64,000 nt of DNA from Sphingopyxis soli. GTDB lineage: Bacteria; Pseudomonadota; Alphaproteobacteria; Sphingomonadales; Sphingomonadaceae. Below are positions 25,818-33,815 of this stretch, in pieces. The notes beneath the pieces are model-generated. The model was not told the origin of the DNA, did no database searches, and saw nothing but the letters and a program-made list of their open reading frames with translations. A program made the position numbers and the translations under genes. Position 1 is the stretch's first letter; every line of letters begins with the position of its first letter. Where the stretch lies: contig NZ_JAFMTR010000035.1 in the NCBI RefSeq assembly GCF_018682675.1, positions 1-64,000 of the forward strand, written 5' to 3'.

Positions 25818-27164
25818 GTGACCGATAGCGCGACCAGCACCGAAAGGCCGAGCCAAAAGCTCGGCCTTTTGATGTGCATCGCCCTCGGCATGGGCAATAT
25901 GATCGGGTCGGGGGTGTTCCTGCTTCCGCGCGACCTTGCCCCGCTCGGCTGGAATGCCGTGATCGGCTGGGGCGTGACGATCACCGGAACCCTCTGCCTC
26001 GCGCTGATCTTTGCGCGCCTGTCGCGCCGCCTGCCGGGCGGCAGCGCGGCGTTTACCTATGCCGACGCCGCCTTCGGCCCCGGGGTCGGTTTCATCGTCG
26101 CGTGGAGCTACTGGATCAGCTGCTGGACCGCGAACGCGACGCTGGCGGTGGCGGCGATCAGCAACCTGTCGATTGTCGCGTCACGGCTGGGCGAGAAGGG
26201 GCCGCTTGCGGCGCTGCTTGCGATCGGCTTTTTGTGGTTCTTCACCCTCATCAACCTCACCGGTGTGCGCCGCGCTGGGAACACGCAGGTCATCACCCTC
26301 CTGCTCAAGCTGGTGCCGGTTATCGGAGCCATCGGCGTCGCGCTGTGGCTACTCGGTACGGGGGAGGCGCGCGTCGAGGGGATGGCGCACACCGCGCCGG
26401 TCAGCCTGTCGGCGATCAGCGGCGCCGCGACGCTGACATTGTTCGCGCTGCTCGGCTTCGAAAGCGCGGCAATCGTCGGCGATCGCGTGAAGGATCCCGA
26501 ACGCACGATCCCGCGCGCGACATTAATCGCGGCGGCGGCGACCGGCCTGCTTTACCTCCTCTCCTGCACCGCGGTGACCTTGCTGCTGCCGGTCGACACG
26601 CTCCAGCAATCGAACGCCGCCTATGCGACCTTCTTCGGCGCCCTTGTAAGCCCGACGGCGGGTGACGTCGTCGCGATCTTCGCGGCGATCGCCGCGCTCG
26701 GCGCGCTCAACGGCTTCGTATTGCTGCAGGGCGAGATTCCCCGCGAGCTGGCGCACCGCCGCCTTCTCCCGTCGCTGCTCGGCCGCGACAACCGGTTCGG
26801 CTCGCCTCTCGCCGCACAGATCCTGTCGAGCGCGCTCGCGAGCGTCGTCGTTTACGCCAATTATTCGCGCGGCCTGGCCGGGCTCTTCACCTTCATGGTG
26901 CTGGTAACGACCTCGACAGCGATCATCCTCTACGTCGTCGGCAGCCTCGCTGCCCTGAAGCTCGAACGTCGCGGCGAGCTGCGCGTGTCGCCGGGCTTCG
27001 CGGCAGTAACGCTCGTCGGTGCCGCCTACAGCTGCTGGGCCTTTTACGGCGCCGGGCTGGAAGCGAGCCTGTGGAGCCTGGCGATGACCGCGGCGGGGCT
27101 TCCCATCTATGTCCTGATGCGTCGTTCAGCGCCAGCGCGGCGCGAAGAAGCCCCGATCGCGTAG
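25818..27164 (+). CDS. APC-family amino acid permease (AdiC/PotE-like)
   Basis: This 448-residue inner-membrane transporter has about 12 hydrophobic segments. TM1 reads KLGLLMCIALGMGNMIGSGV, with the helix-breaking GSG motif that binds substrate carboxylates in APC proteins, followed by FLLPRDLAPLG as in AdiC-like exchangers. TM6 has LTLFALLGFESAAIVGDRVK with a conserved FE. GTG 25818 is 4 bases after the receptor stop. ATG 25872, just past an internal terminator hairpin, is an alternative start but would cut into TM1. The 3' end overlaps the convergent oxidoreductase gene by 39 bases. Confidence 0.88.
   Translation: MTDSATSTERPSQKLGLLMCIALGMGNMIGSGVFLLPRDLAPLGWNAVIGWGVTITGTLCLALIFARLSRRLPGGSAAFTYADAAFGPGVGFIVAWSYWISCWTANATLAVAAISNLSIVASRLGEKGPLAALLAIGFLWFFTLINLTGVRRAGNTQVITLLLKLVPVIGAIGVALWLLGTGEARVEGMAHTAPVSLSAISGAATLTLFALLGFESAAIVGDRVKDPERTIPRATLIAAAATGLLYLLSCTAVTLLLPVDTLQQSNAAYATFFGALVSPTAGDVVAIFAAIAALGALNGFVLLQGEIPRELAHRRLLPSLLGRDNRFGSPLAAQILSSALASVVVYANYSRGLAGLFTFMVLVTTSTAIILYVVGSLAALKLERRGELRVSPGFAAVTLVGAAYSCWAFYGAGLEASLWSLAMTAAGLPIYVLMRRSAPARREEAPIA
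25843..25870 (+). terminator. Intrinsic terminator lying inside the permease start region
   Basis: AAAGGCCGAGC pairs perfectly over 11 bases with GCTCGGCCTTT across the loop CAAAA, ending in TTTT. It sits 30 bases past the TonB-receptor stop and would end that transcript. At the same time it reads in frame as codons 9-18 of the permease. Signal and coding sequence overlap. Confidence 0.8.
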
Positions 27165-28730
27165 GATCACCTGCGCCGCGTTATGCCCCGGCGCGCCGGT
27201 CACGCCGCCGCCCGGGTGCGTGCCGGCGCCGCACATATAGAGCCCCTTCACCGGTCCGCGATAGCCGCCGTTGCCGAGCACCGGGCGCGCGGCCCACAGC
27301 TGGTCGAGGCTCATATTGCCGTGCATGATGTCGCCGCCGACCAGGCCGAACTTGCGTTCGAGTCCCTTGGGCGACAGGCGCGTGCTGCCGACGATGCTGG
27401 CGCGGAAGCCGGGTGCGTGCCTTTCGACCGTGTCGAGGATCGCGTCGGCGGCCGCTTCCTCCTCATCGTCCCAATCTCTCCCATTGGGCAGCTCGGGGGC
27501 GAATTGCTGGCAGAAGAGGCTCGCGACATGGCAACCCTCGGGCGCAAGGCTGTCGTCGACGGTCGAGGGGATCAACATCTCGACGATCGGCGCCTTCGAC
27601 CAGCCATGCTGTTTCGCGTCGAGGAAGGCCCGGTCCATATAATCGAGCGTCGGCGCCAGGATGATCCCCGACTGATGATGCTCGCCCGGTTCGGGAAGGC
27701 AGGAGAATCTGGGGAGCTCCGACAGCGCGACATTCATGCGGAACGTGCCGCTGCCCGCCTTGAAGCCTTTGATCCGGCGCTCGAAGTCGGCCGGCAGGTC
27801 GCCGGTATCCATCAGCCGCTCATAAAGCAGCTTCGGCCCGACATTGGCGATGACGCGCGCCGCGGCAATCTCCTCGCCGCTCACCAGCTTGACCCCGACC
27901 GCCTTGCCCCCATCGACGAGGACTTTGTTAACGGGGCTTTCGAGGCTGATCTCGACGCCCAGGTCGCGGCAGACCTTCGCCATGATCTCGGTGATCTTGC
28001 CCATCCCGCCGACGCTGTGCCCCCACGCGCCCTTCTTGCCGTTCACCTCGCCGAAGACGTGGTGCAGGAGCACGTAGGCGCTGCCCGGGGTGTCTGGGCT
28101 GGCGTAATTGCCGACGACCGCGTCGAAGCCGAAGGCGGCCTTGACCGCTTCGCTCTCGAACCAGCTGTCGAGCATCGTGCGCGCCGACTTGGTGAACAGG
28201 TCGAGCACATCGCGTTGCTGTTCGAGACTGAGCGTGGCGAAGCGCCGCCCTTGCCGGGCGCCATCGAGAAGCGTGCGCATCCCTTCGCCGACATTGGGCG
28301 GCACGCGCAGCGCGAGGTCGCGGAGCAGTTCGGCGACATTTTCGAGCGCGTCATAATAGGCCGGGAGCACGTCGGCGTCGCGTCCCGAAAACTTGCGGAA
28401 CTCGGCCTGCGTGCGCTCCAGCCCACCGCCGAGCTTGAGGTAACCACCATCTTCCTGCGGGAGGAAATTGCTGATCGGGCGTTCGATGACGCGATAGCCA
28501 TAATCGGCGAGCTTCATGTCGGCGATCACCTTCGGCTGGAGCAGGCTGACCGTGTAGCTCGCGACCGAATTGCGGAAGCCGGGCGCGAATTCCTCCGTGA
28601 CCGCGGCGCCGCCGACGACATCGCGCGCCTCGACGATGCGCACTTTCAGCCCCGCCTTGGCGAGATAGAAGGCGCAGACGAGGCCGTTGTGGCCGGCGCC
28701 GATAATCAGGGCGTCATAGGCTTTGGTCAT
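27126..28730 (-). CDS. FAD-dependent oxidoreductase, phytoene-dehydrogenase/PYROXD2-like
   Basis: The 534-residue flavoprotein begins YDALIIGAGHNGLVCAFYLA, a GxGxxG dinucleotide fold, then VVGGAAVTEEFAPGF. The C-terminal FAD motif is GLYMCGAGTHPGGGVTGAPG. These are features of the carotenoid-desaturase-like CrtI/PYROXD2 branch. No phytoene synthase is near, so a carotenoid role is not supported; oxidation or reduction of another hydrophobic substrate is likelier. It is the last gene of a leftward set with the monooxygenase (4-base overlap) and Rieske oxygenase. Confidence 0.85.
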   Translation of the reverse strand: MTKAYDALIIGAGHNGLVCAFYLAKAGLKVRIVEARDVVGGAAVTEEFAPGFRNSVASYTVSLLQPKVIADMKLADYGYRVIERPISNFLPQEDGGYLKLGGGLERTQAEFRKFSGRDADVLPAYYDALENVAELLRDLALRVPPNVGEGMRTLLDGARQGRRFATLSLEQQRDVLDLFTKSARTMLDSWFESEAVKAAFGFDAVVGNYASPDTPGSAYVLLHHVFGEVNGKKGAWGHSVGGMGKITEIMAKVCRDLGVEISLESPVNKVLVDGGKAVGVKLVSGEEIAAARVIANVGPKLLYERLMDTGDLPADFERRIKGFKAGSGTFRMNVALSELPRFSCLPEPGEHHQSGIILAPTLDYMDRAFLDAKQHGWSKAPIVEMLIPSTVDDSLAPEGCHVASLFCQQFAPELPNGRDWDDEEEAAADAILDTVERHAPGFRASIVGSTRLSPKGLERKFGLVGGDIMHGNMSLDQLWAARPVLGNGGYRGPVKGLYMCGAGTHPGGGVTGAPGHNAAQVILRDRGFFAPRWR

Positions 28731-29947
28731 GAAAACTCTTTCGCAAGCGGGGACTGGACATGCTGGCGGTCGAAGCCGAGGCCGAGAATATGGCCCGGAA
28801 TGCGGCGGAGCAGCGGGATGGCGTCGAGCAGGCGCACCGCGAAGGGCACGCGGGTGATTTCACCGCGCAGCATCGGTTCGATGACGCGCTGGTGCGCAAA
28901 ACGCTGGATCGCCTGCATCCGCGTCGTTGGCTTCCAGCGCCGTTCCTGCACCGCTGCGAGCAGCGGATCGGGATCGCGCCCGGCAGCGAGCGGCGCGGCG
29001 AGGATGTTCGCGGTCGCGACGGCATCCTGCACCGCGAGGTTGATGCCGACGCCGCCCACGGGCGACATGGCGTGCGCCGCATCGCCGATCGCGAGCAGAC
29101 CGGGACGCGACCAGCGCGTCAGCCGGTCGAGCGCGACCGACAGCAGTTTGACGTCGTCGAAGCTCCGGATCGCGCCGATCCCGGCGGCGAGTCCAGGCGC
29201 GATCTCGACGATCCGCGCGCGAAAGGCCGCGATCCCGCGCGCCTCGATCGAAGCAAAGCCGCCCTTCTCGATGATCTGAGCGCATTGCCAATAATCGCCG
29301 CGCGGGATCGCAACGACCATCCCCCCCTTGTCGATCGTGCCGAGCGCGACGTCGGACATGTCCATGCCTGCGGGCACCGGAATACGGAACCAGAGCACGT
29401 CCATCGGCGCGCCGAGATCTTCGAGCGGCAGTTCGGCAGCGTCGCGCAGGACCGAGCGGCGTCCGTCGGCGGCGATGACGAGCCGCGCAGGCAAAGTTCC
29501 GCCGCTTGCCAGCGTCACGCCGCTGACGCGGCCGGTATCGTCATAGGTCAGCCCGGTCGCCTCGGTCGACATGCGCAGATCGAAGGTCGGGTAGCGCCTG
29601 CCCTGCCCCGCGATGAAATCGAGCAGATCCCATTGCGGCATCATCGCGACGAAGGGCGCCGCGACGGGCAGGTGCTTCATCGTCGCGATGGTATAGCGCC
29701 CGCCCAGCAGATTGAGCGTCATCGTATCGATCGCCGCGTGCGGCTCCTTCAGCAGCTCGCCGAGCAGTCCGATTTCGTTGAACAGTTCGAGCGTCGAGGG
29801 ATGTACCGTGTCGCCGCGGAAGTCGCGCAGGAAATCGGCATGTTTTTCGAGGATGGCGACGGGAACGCCGGCGCGGGCAAAGAGCAGCCCCGCGACCATG
29901 CCGGCGGGCCCGCCGCCGACGATGATGGCCCGGTGAACCTCAGCCAT
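28727..29947 (-). CDS. FAD-dependent aromatic monooxygenase (PHBH/UbiH type)
   Basis: This 406-residue flavin hydroxylase has the three family motifs: GGGPAGMVAGLLFARAG for ADP binding near residue 10, AADGRRSVLRDAAEL (DG motif), and AIGDAAHAMSPVGGVGINLA (GD motif). It would hydroxylate an aromatic or conjugated substrate with NAD(P)H and O2. The ATG at 29947 gives a clean N-terminus (MAEVHRAIIVGG); 17 extra upstream residues would run into a repeat. Its stop overlaps the phytoene-dehydrogenase-like start by 4 bases. Confidence 0.87.
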   Translation of the reverse strand: MAEVHRAIIVGGGPAGMVAGLLFARAGVPVAILEKHADFLRDFRGDTVHPSTLELFNEIGLLGELLKEPHAAIDTMTLNLLGGRYTIATMKHLPVAAPFVAMMPQWDLLDFIAGQGRRYPTFDLRMSTEATGLTYDDTGRVSGVTLASGGTLPARLVIAADGRRSVLRDAAELPLEDLGAPMDVLWFRIPVPAGMDMSDVALGTIDKGGMVVAIPRGDYWQCAQIIEKGGFASIEARGIAAFRARIVEIAPGLAAGIGAIRSFDDVKLLSVALDRLTRWSRPGLLAIGDAAHAMSPVGGVGINLAVQDAVATANILAAPLAAGRDPDPLLAAVQERRWKPTTRMQAIQRFAHQRVIEPMLRGEITRVPFAVRLLDAIPLLRRIPGHILGLGFDRQHVQSPLAKEFS

Positions 29948-29955
29948 ATCGGTCT

Positions 29956-30035
29956 CCGTTCGTGTCGAGCGAAGTCGAGACGCCGCGAGGCAGCGCACTC
30001 CCGATGGGCATCTCGACTTCGTTCGATGCGAACGG
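29956..30035. repeat. Palindromic intergenic repeat, family D
   Basis: A left arm CCGTTCGTGTCGAGCGAAGT and an inverted right arm whose complement begins CCGTTCGCATCGAACGAAGT face each other across about 26 bases. The arms of 27 bases have a few mismatches. It sits between the Rieske oxygenase and monooxygenase genes of the same direction, so it would fold in their mRNA and could separate their expression. Confidence 0.65.
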
Positions 30036-30046
30036 GAAAATTATCG

Positions 30047-31228
30047 TCATGCCCGGCTCCACCCCGGCGGCGGCGCCTGCTCCAGCCGCGCCTCGGGAAT
30101 GATCTCGCGCATCCGCGCGCAGAAATGTTTGAGGCAGACTTCCTTGTCGCTGAGCGGCCCCATCGAAAAGCTTTTCGATTGCATCCCCTGCTGCACGCGC
30201 GTGATCAGCTCGGTGTCCTCGGCATTGACCTGGCGGTTGATGCGCCAGTTGAGGTAGCGCGCCGCCTTCATCTCGCGGCGCTCGTCGGGTAGCACATAGC
30301 TGATCTCGCGGATCAGGCAGGTGGTCGGGCCGGTCGGCAGCCACTGCATGAAATCGACCTGATCGGGATAGATGTCGAAGGCGACGTTGGGCCAGAGCTT
30401 GAAATAGAGCCAGTGGCGTTGCCGGTCTTCGGGCAGATGCGGGACGGGCGGCAGCAGCCGCTGGTACATACGCTCCGACCAGTTGACCGACGGGCGGTCG
30501 ATCAGATCACCCCACATGCGGTCGACGCGATCCTCGGCCTCGACGCCATAGCTCTTGCCGAACAGGCGCGTGAGGCCGGGATGCGCGACGGGGATGTGGA
30601 GGCCATCCGAATAATTGTCGCCGACATTTTTCCAGTTCACCGCACGCGGGCGCAGGGTGACCCGGCCCAGCGCGCCCAGCTCCTCGAAACGGTACGGGTC
30701 GATCATCGCCTCATAGGGCGCCATCATGTGCGCAACCGACGGGCCGCCGTCATCGTCGAGCCGGACGAACCAGAAGCCGCGCCATTGCTCGAGCCCGACG
30801 GGTACGAGTCCGGCCTTGCCCTTGTCAAGGGTCGGATAGCTCGCGCTGTCGGGTACGCCAGAGAGCCGCCCGTCGAGTTCGTAGGTCCAGGCATGATAGG
30901 GACAGACGAGCTTCTTCGCGCAGCCCGCCGCGCCATCGACGAGGCGGGAGCCGCGGTGGCGGCAGACGTTGGTGAAGGCGCGCACGATGTGGTCGGTGCC
31001 GCGTACGAGAATCACGCTCTCGCCGCAATAGTCGATGCTATGCCAGTCGCCGGTGTTCGGGATGTCGCTGTCGTGGCAGGCGACCTGCCAGCTCGGGCGG
31101 AAGATGCGGTCCATTTCGGCGGCGTAGAAGTCGGGGTCGCTGTAGGTCCAGGCGGGGAGCGACCAGCCGTCCAGCGAATCGGTGGGGAGCGGGTCGATGG
31201 TGTCGAAGGTGTCGCGCAGCGTTGCCAT
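30047..31228 (-). CDS. Rieske [2Fe-2S] oxygenase, catalytic (alpha) subunit
   Basis: The 393-residue protein has the Rieske cluster motif C89-x-H91 and C109-x2-H112 (VCRHRGSRL and CPYHAWTYEL). The mononuclear iron site is in DNYSDGLHIPVAHPG with H211 and H216 and an Asp bridge near 208. The layout matches ring-hydroxylating and quaternary-amine (GbcA/CntA-like) oxygenases. A beta subunit, ferredoxin or reductase is not encoded nearby, so electrons must come from elsewhere. A BetI-type TetR gene is divergent across 33 bases, which might favour a methylated-amine substrate; the FAD hydroxylases point to aromatics. The substrate is open. Confidence 0.9.
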   Translation of the reverse strand: MATLRDTFDTIDPLPTDSLDGWSLPAWTYSDPDFYAAEMDRIFRPSWQVACHDSDIPNTGDWHSIDYCGESVILVRGTDHIVRAFTNVCRHRGSRLVDGAAGCAKKLVCPYHAWTYELDGRLSGVPDSASYPTLDKGKAGLVPVGLEQWRGFWFVRLDDDGGPSVAHMMAPYEAMIDPYRFEELGALGRVTLRPRAVNWKNVGDNYSDGLHIPVAHPGLTRLFGKSYGVEAEDRVDRMWGDLIDRPSVNWSERMYQRLLPPVPHLPEDRQRHWLYFKLWPNVAFDIYPDQVDFMQWLPTGPTTCLIREISYVLPDERREMKAARYLNWRINRQVNAEDTELITRVQQGMQSKSFSMGPLSDKEVCLKHFCARMREIIPEARLEQAPPPGWSRA

Positions 31229-31238
31229 GGTTCGTTCC

Positions 31239-31260
31239 TTGTTGTACGATTGTATAACAA
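31239..31260. promoter_or_regulatory. Candidate TetR operator between the Rieske and TetR genes
   Basis: TTGTTGTAC and GTATAACAA form an inverted repeat with one mismatch across a GATT spacer. It occupies most of the 33 bases between two divergent start codons. The regulator encoded beside it is the natural binding partner; binding there could block both genes. Confidence 0.65.
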
Positions 31261-31261
31261 C

Positions 31262-31855
31262 ATGACCGCCGCTCGCCAAGCCTTTACGCGCGAAAGCGCC
31301 GATGCCCGCCGGGCGGACCTGATCGAGGCGACCGCGGCGGTGCTGGCCGAACATGGCCTCGCGGGGACGAGCGTCCGCGCGATCTGCGCGCAGGCGGGGG
31401 TGTCGCCCGGGCTGCTGCGCCATTATTTCGAGGGAATCGACGACCTGGTCGCCGCGACCTATCAGGCGACGAGCGACCGGATGGACGCGATCTTCGCGGG
31501 CGCGGTGGAAGCGGCCGGCGCCGATCCGCGCGCGCGGTTGTCGGCTTACCTCACCGCGAGCTTCCGCGCGCCGGTGACCGATCCCGAACTGCTCGGCGCA
31601 TGGACCGCCTTCTGGGCGCTGGCGCGGAGTGACGCACGGATGGCGGCGATCCACGCGACGAGCTACGCCGGCTATCGCGCGCGCCTCGGCGAATTGCTCG
31701 TCGCGTGCGGCGCGCGCGATCCCGACCGGCTGGCGATCATGCTGACCGCGATGGTCGACGGTCTGTGGCTCGAACTCTCGCTCGACGCCGCGAGCTTCGG
31801 CGCCGACGCCGCGGCGCAGATGGTCGAACGCGCGCTGGCCGCGCTGCTGCCCTAG
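31262..31855 (+). CDS. TetR-family transcriptional regulator (BetI-like)
   Basis: This 197-residue repressor-type protein has an N-terminal helix-turn-helix (TSVRAICAQAGVSPGLLRHYF, about residues 35-55) and a ligand-binding C-terminal half of the BetI-like type. It is divergent from the Rieske oxygenase gene and only 33 bases away, with a palindrome in the gap, so it probably regulates itself and the oxygenase. Its TAG stop and the stop of the convergent TetR gene share the palindrome CTAG. Confidence 0.88.
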   Translation: MTAARQAFTRESADARRADLIEATAAVLAEHGLAGTSVRAICAQAGVSPGLLRHYFEGIDDLVAATYQATSDRMDAIFAGAVEAAGADPRARLSAYLTASFRAPVTDPELLGAWTAFWALARSDARMAAIHATSYAGYRARLGELLVACGARDPDRLAIMLTAMVDGLWLELSLDAASFGADAAAQMVERALAALLP

Positions 31856-32424
31856 CCGCCGGTTGCGTAACGCTGGACCGTCGCGCCGACCTCGGCGAGG
31901 ATCGTTTCGCGGTCGAGCGCGACGACGGGAGGCAGCGCGAGGACGTAGCGCGTGAGCGCGAGGCCGAGGATCTGGCTGGCGACGAGCCCGGCGCGTTGCG
32001 ACGCGGTTGCGGACGGACCGAGCGACAGCAGCACGGGCAGCACCTGGGCTGCGAACAATTGCTGGATTCGCGTCGCCGCGAATTCGTTCGACGCCGCCGA
32101 ACGGAGAAGGACCGGCAGGCCGCCGTTCGCGCTGTCGCCCTCCCACAGCGCCAGGAAATGCGCGACGAGCGTCCGCCCGACATGCGCGGGATCGATGCTG
32201 GCGACATCGGGCAGGCCCAGGTCGAAATCGGCGACCTCGGCAAACAGGCGGTCCTTGCTGCCGAAATAGCGGATCACCATCGCGGGATCGATCGCCGCCG
32301 CCGCGGCAATGTCGCGAATCCCCGTCCGCTCATAGCCATGCTCGGCGAACAGCCGCCGCGCGGCCGCTTCGATCGCCGCGCGCGTGCGTTCCGATTTCTT
32401 CATTTTCAACGGCTTGTCGACCAT
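31852..32424 (-). CDS. TetR-family transcriptional regulator
   Basis: This 190-residue regulator has the N-terminal HTH GIRDIAAAAAIDPAMVIRYF (about residues 33-52). The ATG at 32424 (MVDKPLKMKKSERTR) was chosen; 32403 (MKKSERTR) is possible. Further upstream in-frame sequence overlaps two palindromes that look like operators, so longer versions are unlikely. It is divergent from the second FAD monooxygenase and convergent, with a 4-base overlap, with the BetI-like gene. Confidence 0.87.
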   Translation of the reverse strand: MVDKPLKMKKSERTRAAIEAAARRLFAEHGYERTGIRDIAAAAAIDPAMVIRYFGSKDRLFAEVADFDLGLPDVASIDPAHVGRTLVAHFLALWEGDSANGGLPVLLRSAASNEFAATRIQQLFAAQVLPVLLSLGPSATASQRAGLVASQILGLALTRYVLALPPVVALDRETILAEVGATVQRYATGG

Positions 32425-32437
32425 GGCGCAACATTTA

Positions 32438-32451
32438 TCAACGATTGTTGA
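32438..32451. promoter_or_regulatory. Candidate operator 1 (TCAAC-N4-GTTGA)
   Basis: TCAACGATTGTTGA is a palindrome with 5-base arms lying just upstream of the TetR start at 32424. A near-identical palindrome lies 39 bases away, centre to centre, which supports a shared regulator. Confidence 0.6.
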
Positions 32452-32475
32452 CAAAAACAAGCTCATGTGAGAAAA

Positions 32476-32491
32476 GTCAACAAATGTTGAC
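32476..32491. promoter_or_regulatory. Candidate operator 2 (GTCAAC-N4-GTTGAC)
   Basis: GTCAACAAATGTTGAC has perfect 6-base arms and lies directly before the AAAGGAG ribosome site of the monooxygenase gene. It shares the TCAAC-N4-GTTGA core with operator 1. Confidence 0.65.
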
Positions 32492-32507
32492 AAAAGGAGT
32501 CGAGACG

Positions 32508-33749
32508 ATGAAGATGAAGACCGACGTGCTGATCGTCGGCGCCGGCCCCACCGGGCTCGCGCTCGCCACCGCGCTGCAGCAGGCGGGGATCGACCATCTG
32601 CTGATCGACCGGCTGGAGGCGGGCCTCAATCTGTCGCGCGCCGGGGTGATCCATGCGCACACGCTGGAAATGCTCGAACCGCTGGGCGTCGTGCCACAGA
32701 TGCTGGCCGAGGGCCTGAAGATGACGCGCTTTGCGGTGCGCGACCGGCGCCACCGGCTGATGTCGATCGATTTCGACCGGCTGCCGTCGCGCTATCCCTT
32801 CGTGCTGATGCTGCCGCAGGACGTCACCGAACGCATCCTGACCGAGCGGCTCGCCGCGCTCGGCGGCCGGGTGCATCGCGGCGTCGAGGCGCTGGACCTT
32901 GCGCAGGATGCGGACGGCGTGACGGTGCGCGTGATGACCGGGAGTGGCGAACGGACGATCCGCGCTCGCTACGTCGTCGGCGGCGACGGGATGCACAGCA
33001 AGGTGCGCGAGGCGTCGACCATCGCCTTCGAGGGCGGACGCTACGAAGAGAGCTTCGTGCTCGCCGATGTGAGCTTCGCGGTGCCCCCGCGCGAGCAGGA
33101 GGTGTCGCTGTTCTTCTCACCCGCGGGGATGGTCGTCGTCGCACCGCTGCCCGGCGGACGCCATCGTATCGTCGCGACGCACCGCCACGAAGGCGAGCGC
33201 CCCGATCGCGCCGCGATCCAGCATTTGCTCGACACGCGCGGCCCCGAGCGCGGCGGGCCGGCGGTCGTCCCGGTGGTCGCCGAAGTCCACTGGAGTTCGG
33301 CGTTCCGCGTCCACCACCGCGTCGCCGACACCTATCGGGACGGCCGCCTGCTCGTCATGGGCGACGCCGCGCACGTCCACAGCCCCGCGGGCGGGCAGGG
33401 GATGAACACCGGGATCGTCGATGCGATGCTGCTGGCACCGTTGCTGGCGCGCGTCGTGCGCGGCGCGCCCGAAAGCCTGCTCGATGCGTATGGCGCGCGG
33501 CGCCGTCCGGCCGCCGAGGCGGTGCTGGGGCTGGCGGGACGGCTGACGAAACTGGCGCTGGTTCGCGGGCGGGTCCGGCGCGGGGTGCGCAACCTGTTGC
33601 TGCGGGCACTCGACCGGGTGCCGCCGTTCAAGGCGAAGCTGGCGCTGCAACTGTCGGGGATCGCGCGGCGCGAGCTGGCGGTGGCCCCGGGCGGAGACGC
33701 GGGTTCGGCGGGGGAGGGTGATGCGACGGGGTGGCGGCTTGCGGCCTGA
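32508..33749 (+). CDS. FAD-dependent monooxygenase (PHBH family)
   Basis: The 413-residue flavoprotein carries VLIVGAGPTGLALATALQQA near residue 7, VVGGDGMHSKVREA, and LVMGDAAHVHSPAGGQGMNT, the three signature motifs of aromatic hydroxylases such as PHBH, phenol and polyketide hydroxylases. The ATG at 32508 has AGGAG 8 bases upstream. A tail of about 25 residues rich in Gly and Ala ends the protein. It faces away from its likely TetR regulator with two palindromic operators between. Confidence 0.88.
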   Translation: MKMKTDVLIVGAGPTGLALATALQQAGIDHLLIDRLEAGLNLSRAGVIHAHTLEMLEPLGVVPQMLAEGLKMTRFAVRDRRHRLMSIDFDRLPSRYPFVLMLPQDVTERILTERLAALGGRVHRGVEALDLAQDADGVTVRVMTGSGERTIRARYVVGGDGMHSKVREASTIAFEGGRYEESFVLADVSFAVPPREQEVSLFFSPAGMVVVAPLPGGRHRIVATHRHEGERPDRAAIQHLLDTRGPERGGPAVVPVVAEVHWSSAFRVHHRVADTYRDGRLLVMGDAAHVHSPAGGQGMNTGIVDAMLLAPLLARVVRGAPESLLDAYGARRRPAAEAVLGLAGRLTKLALVRGRVRRGVRNLLLRALDRVPPFKAKLALQLSGIARRELAVAPGGDAGSAGEGDATGWRLAA

Positions 33750-33815
33750 AGGTGGCCGAGTGCGTCACCGGGGCCCTACAGCGTTGATGACCGCTATGGG
33801 GTGGGGGAGCGGACG

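Noticed and set aside
27126-28730. Carotenoid biosynthesis enzyme (phytoene desaturase)
   Set aside because: It resembles the PYROXD2 branch and no crtB, crtY or crtZ gene is nearby.
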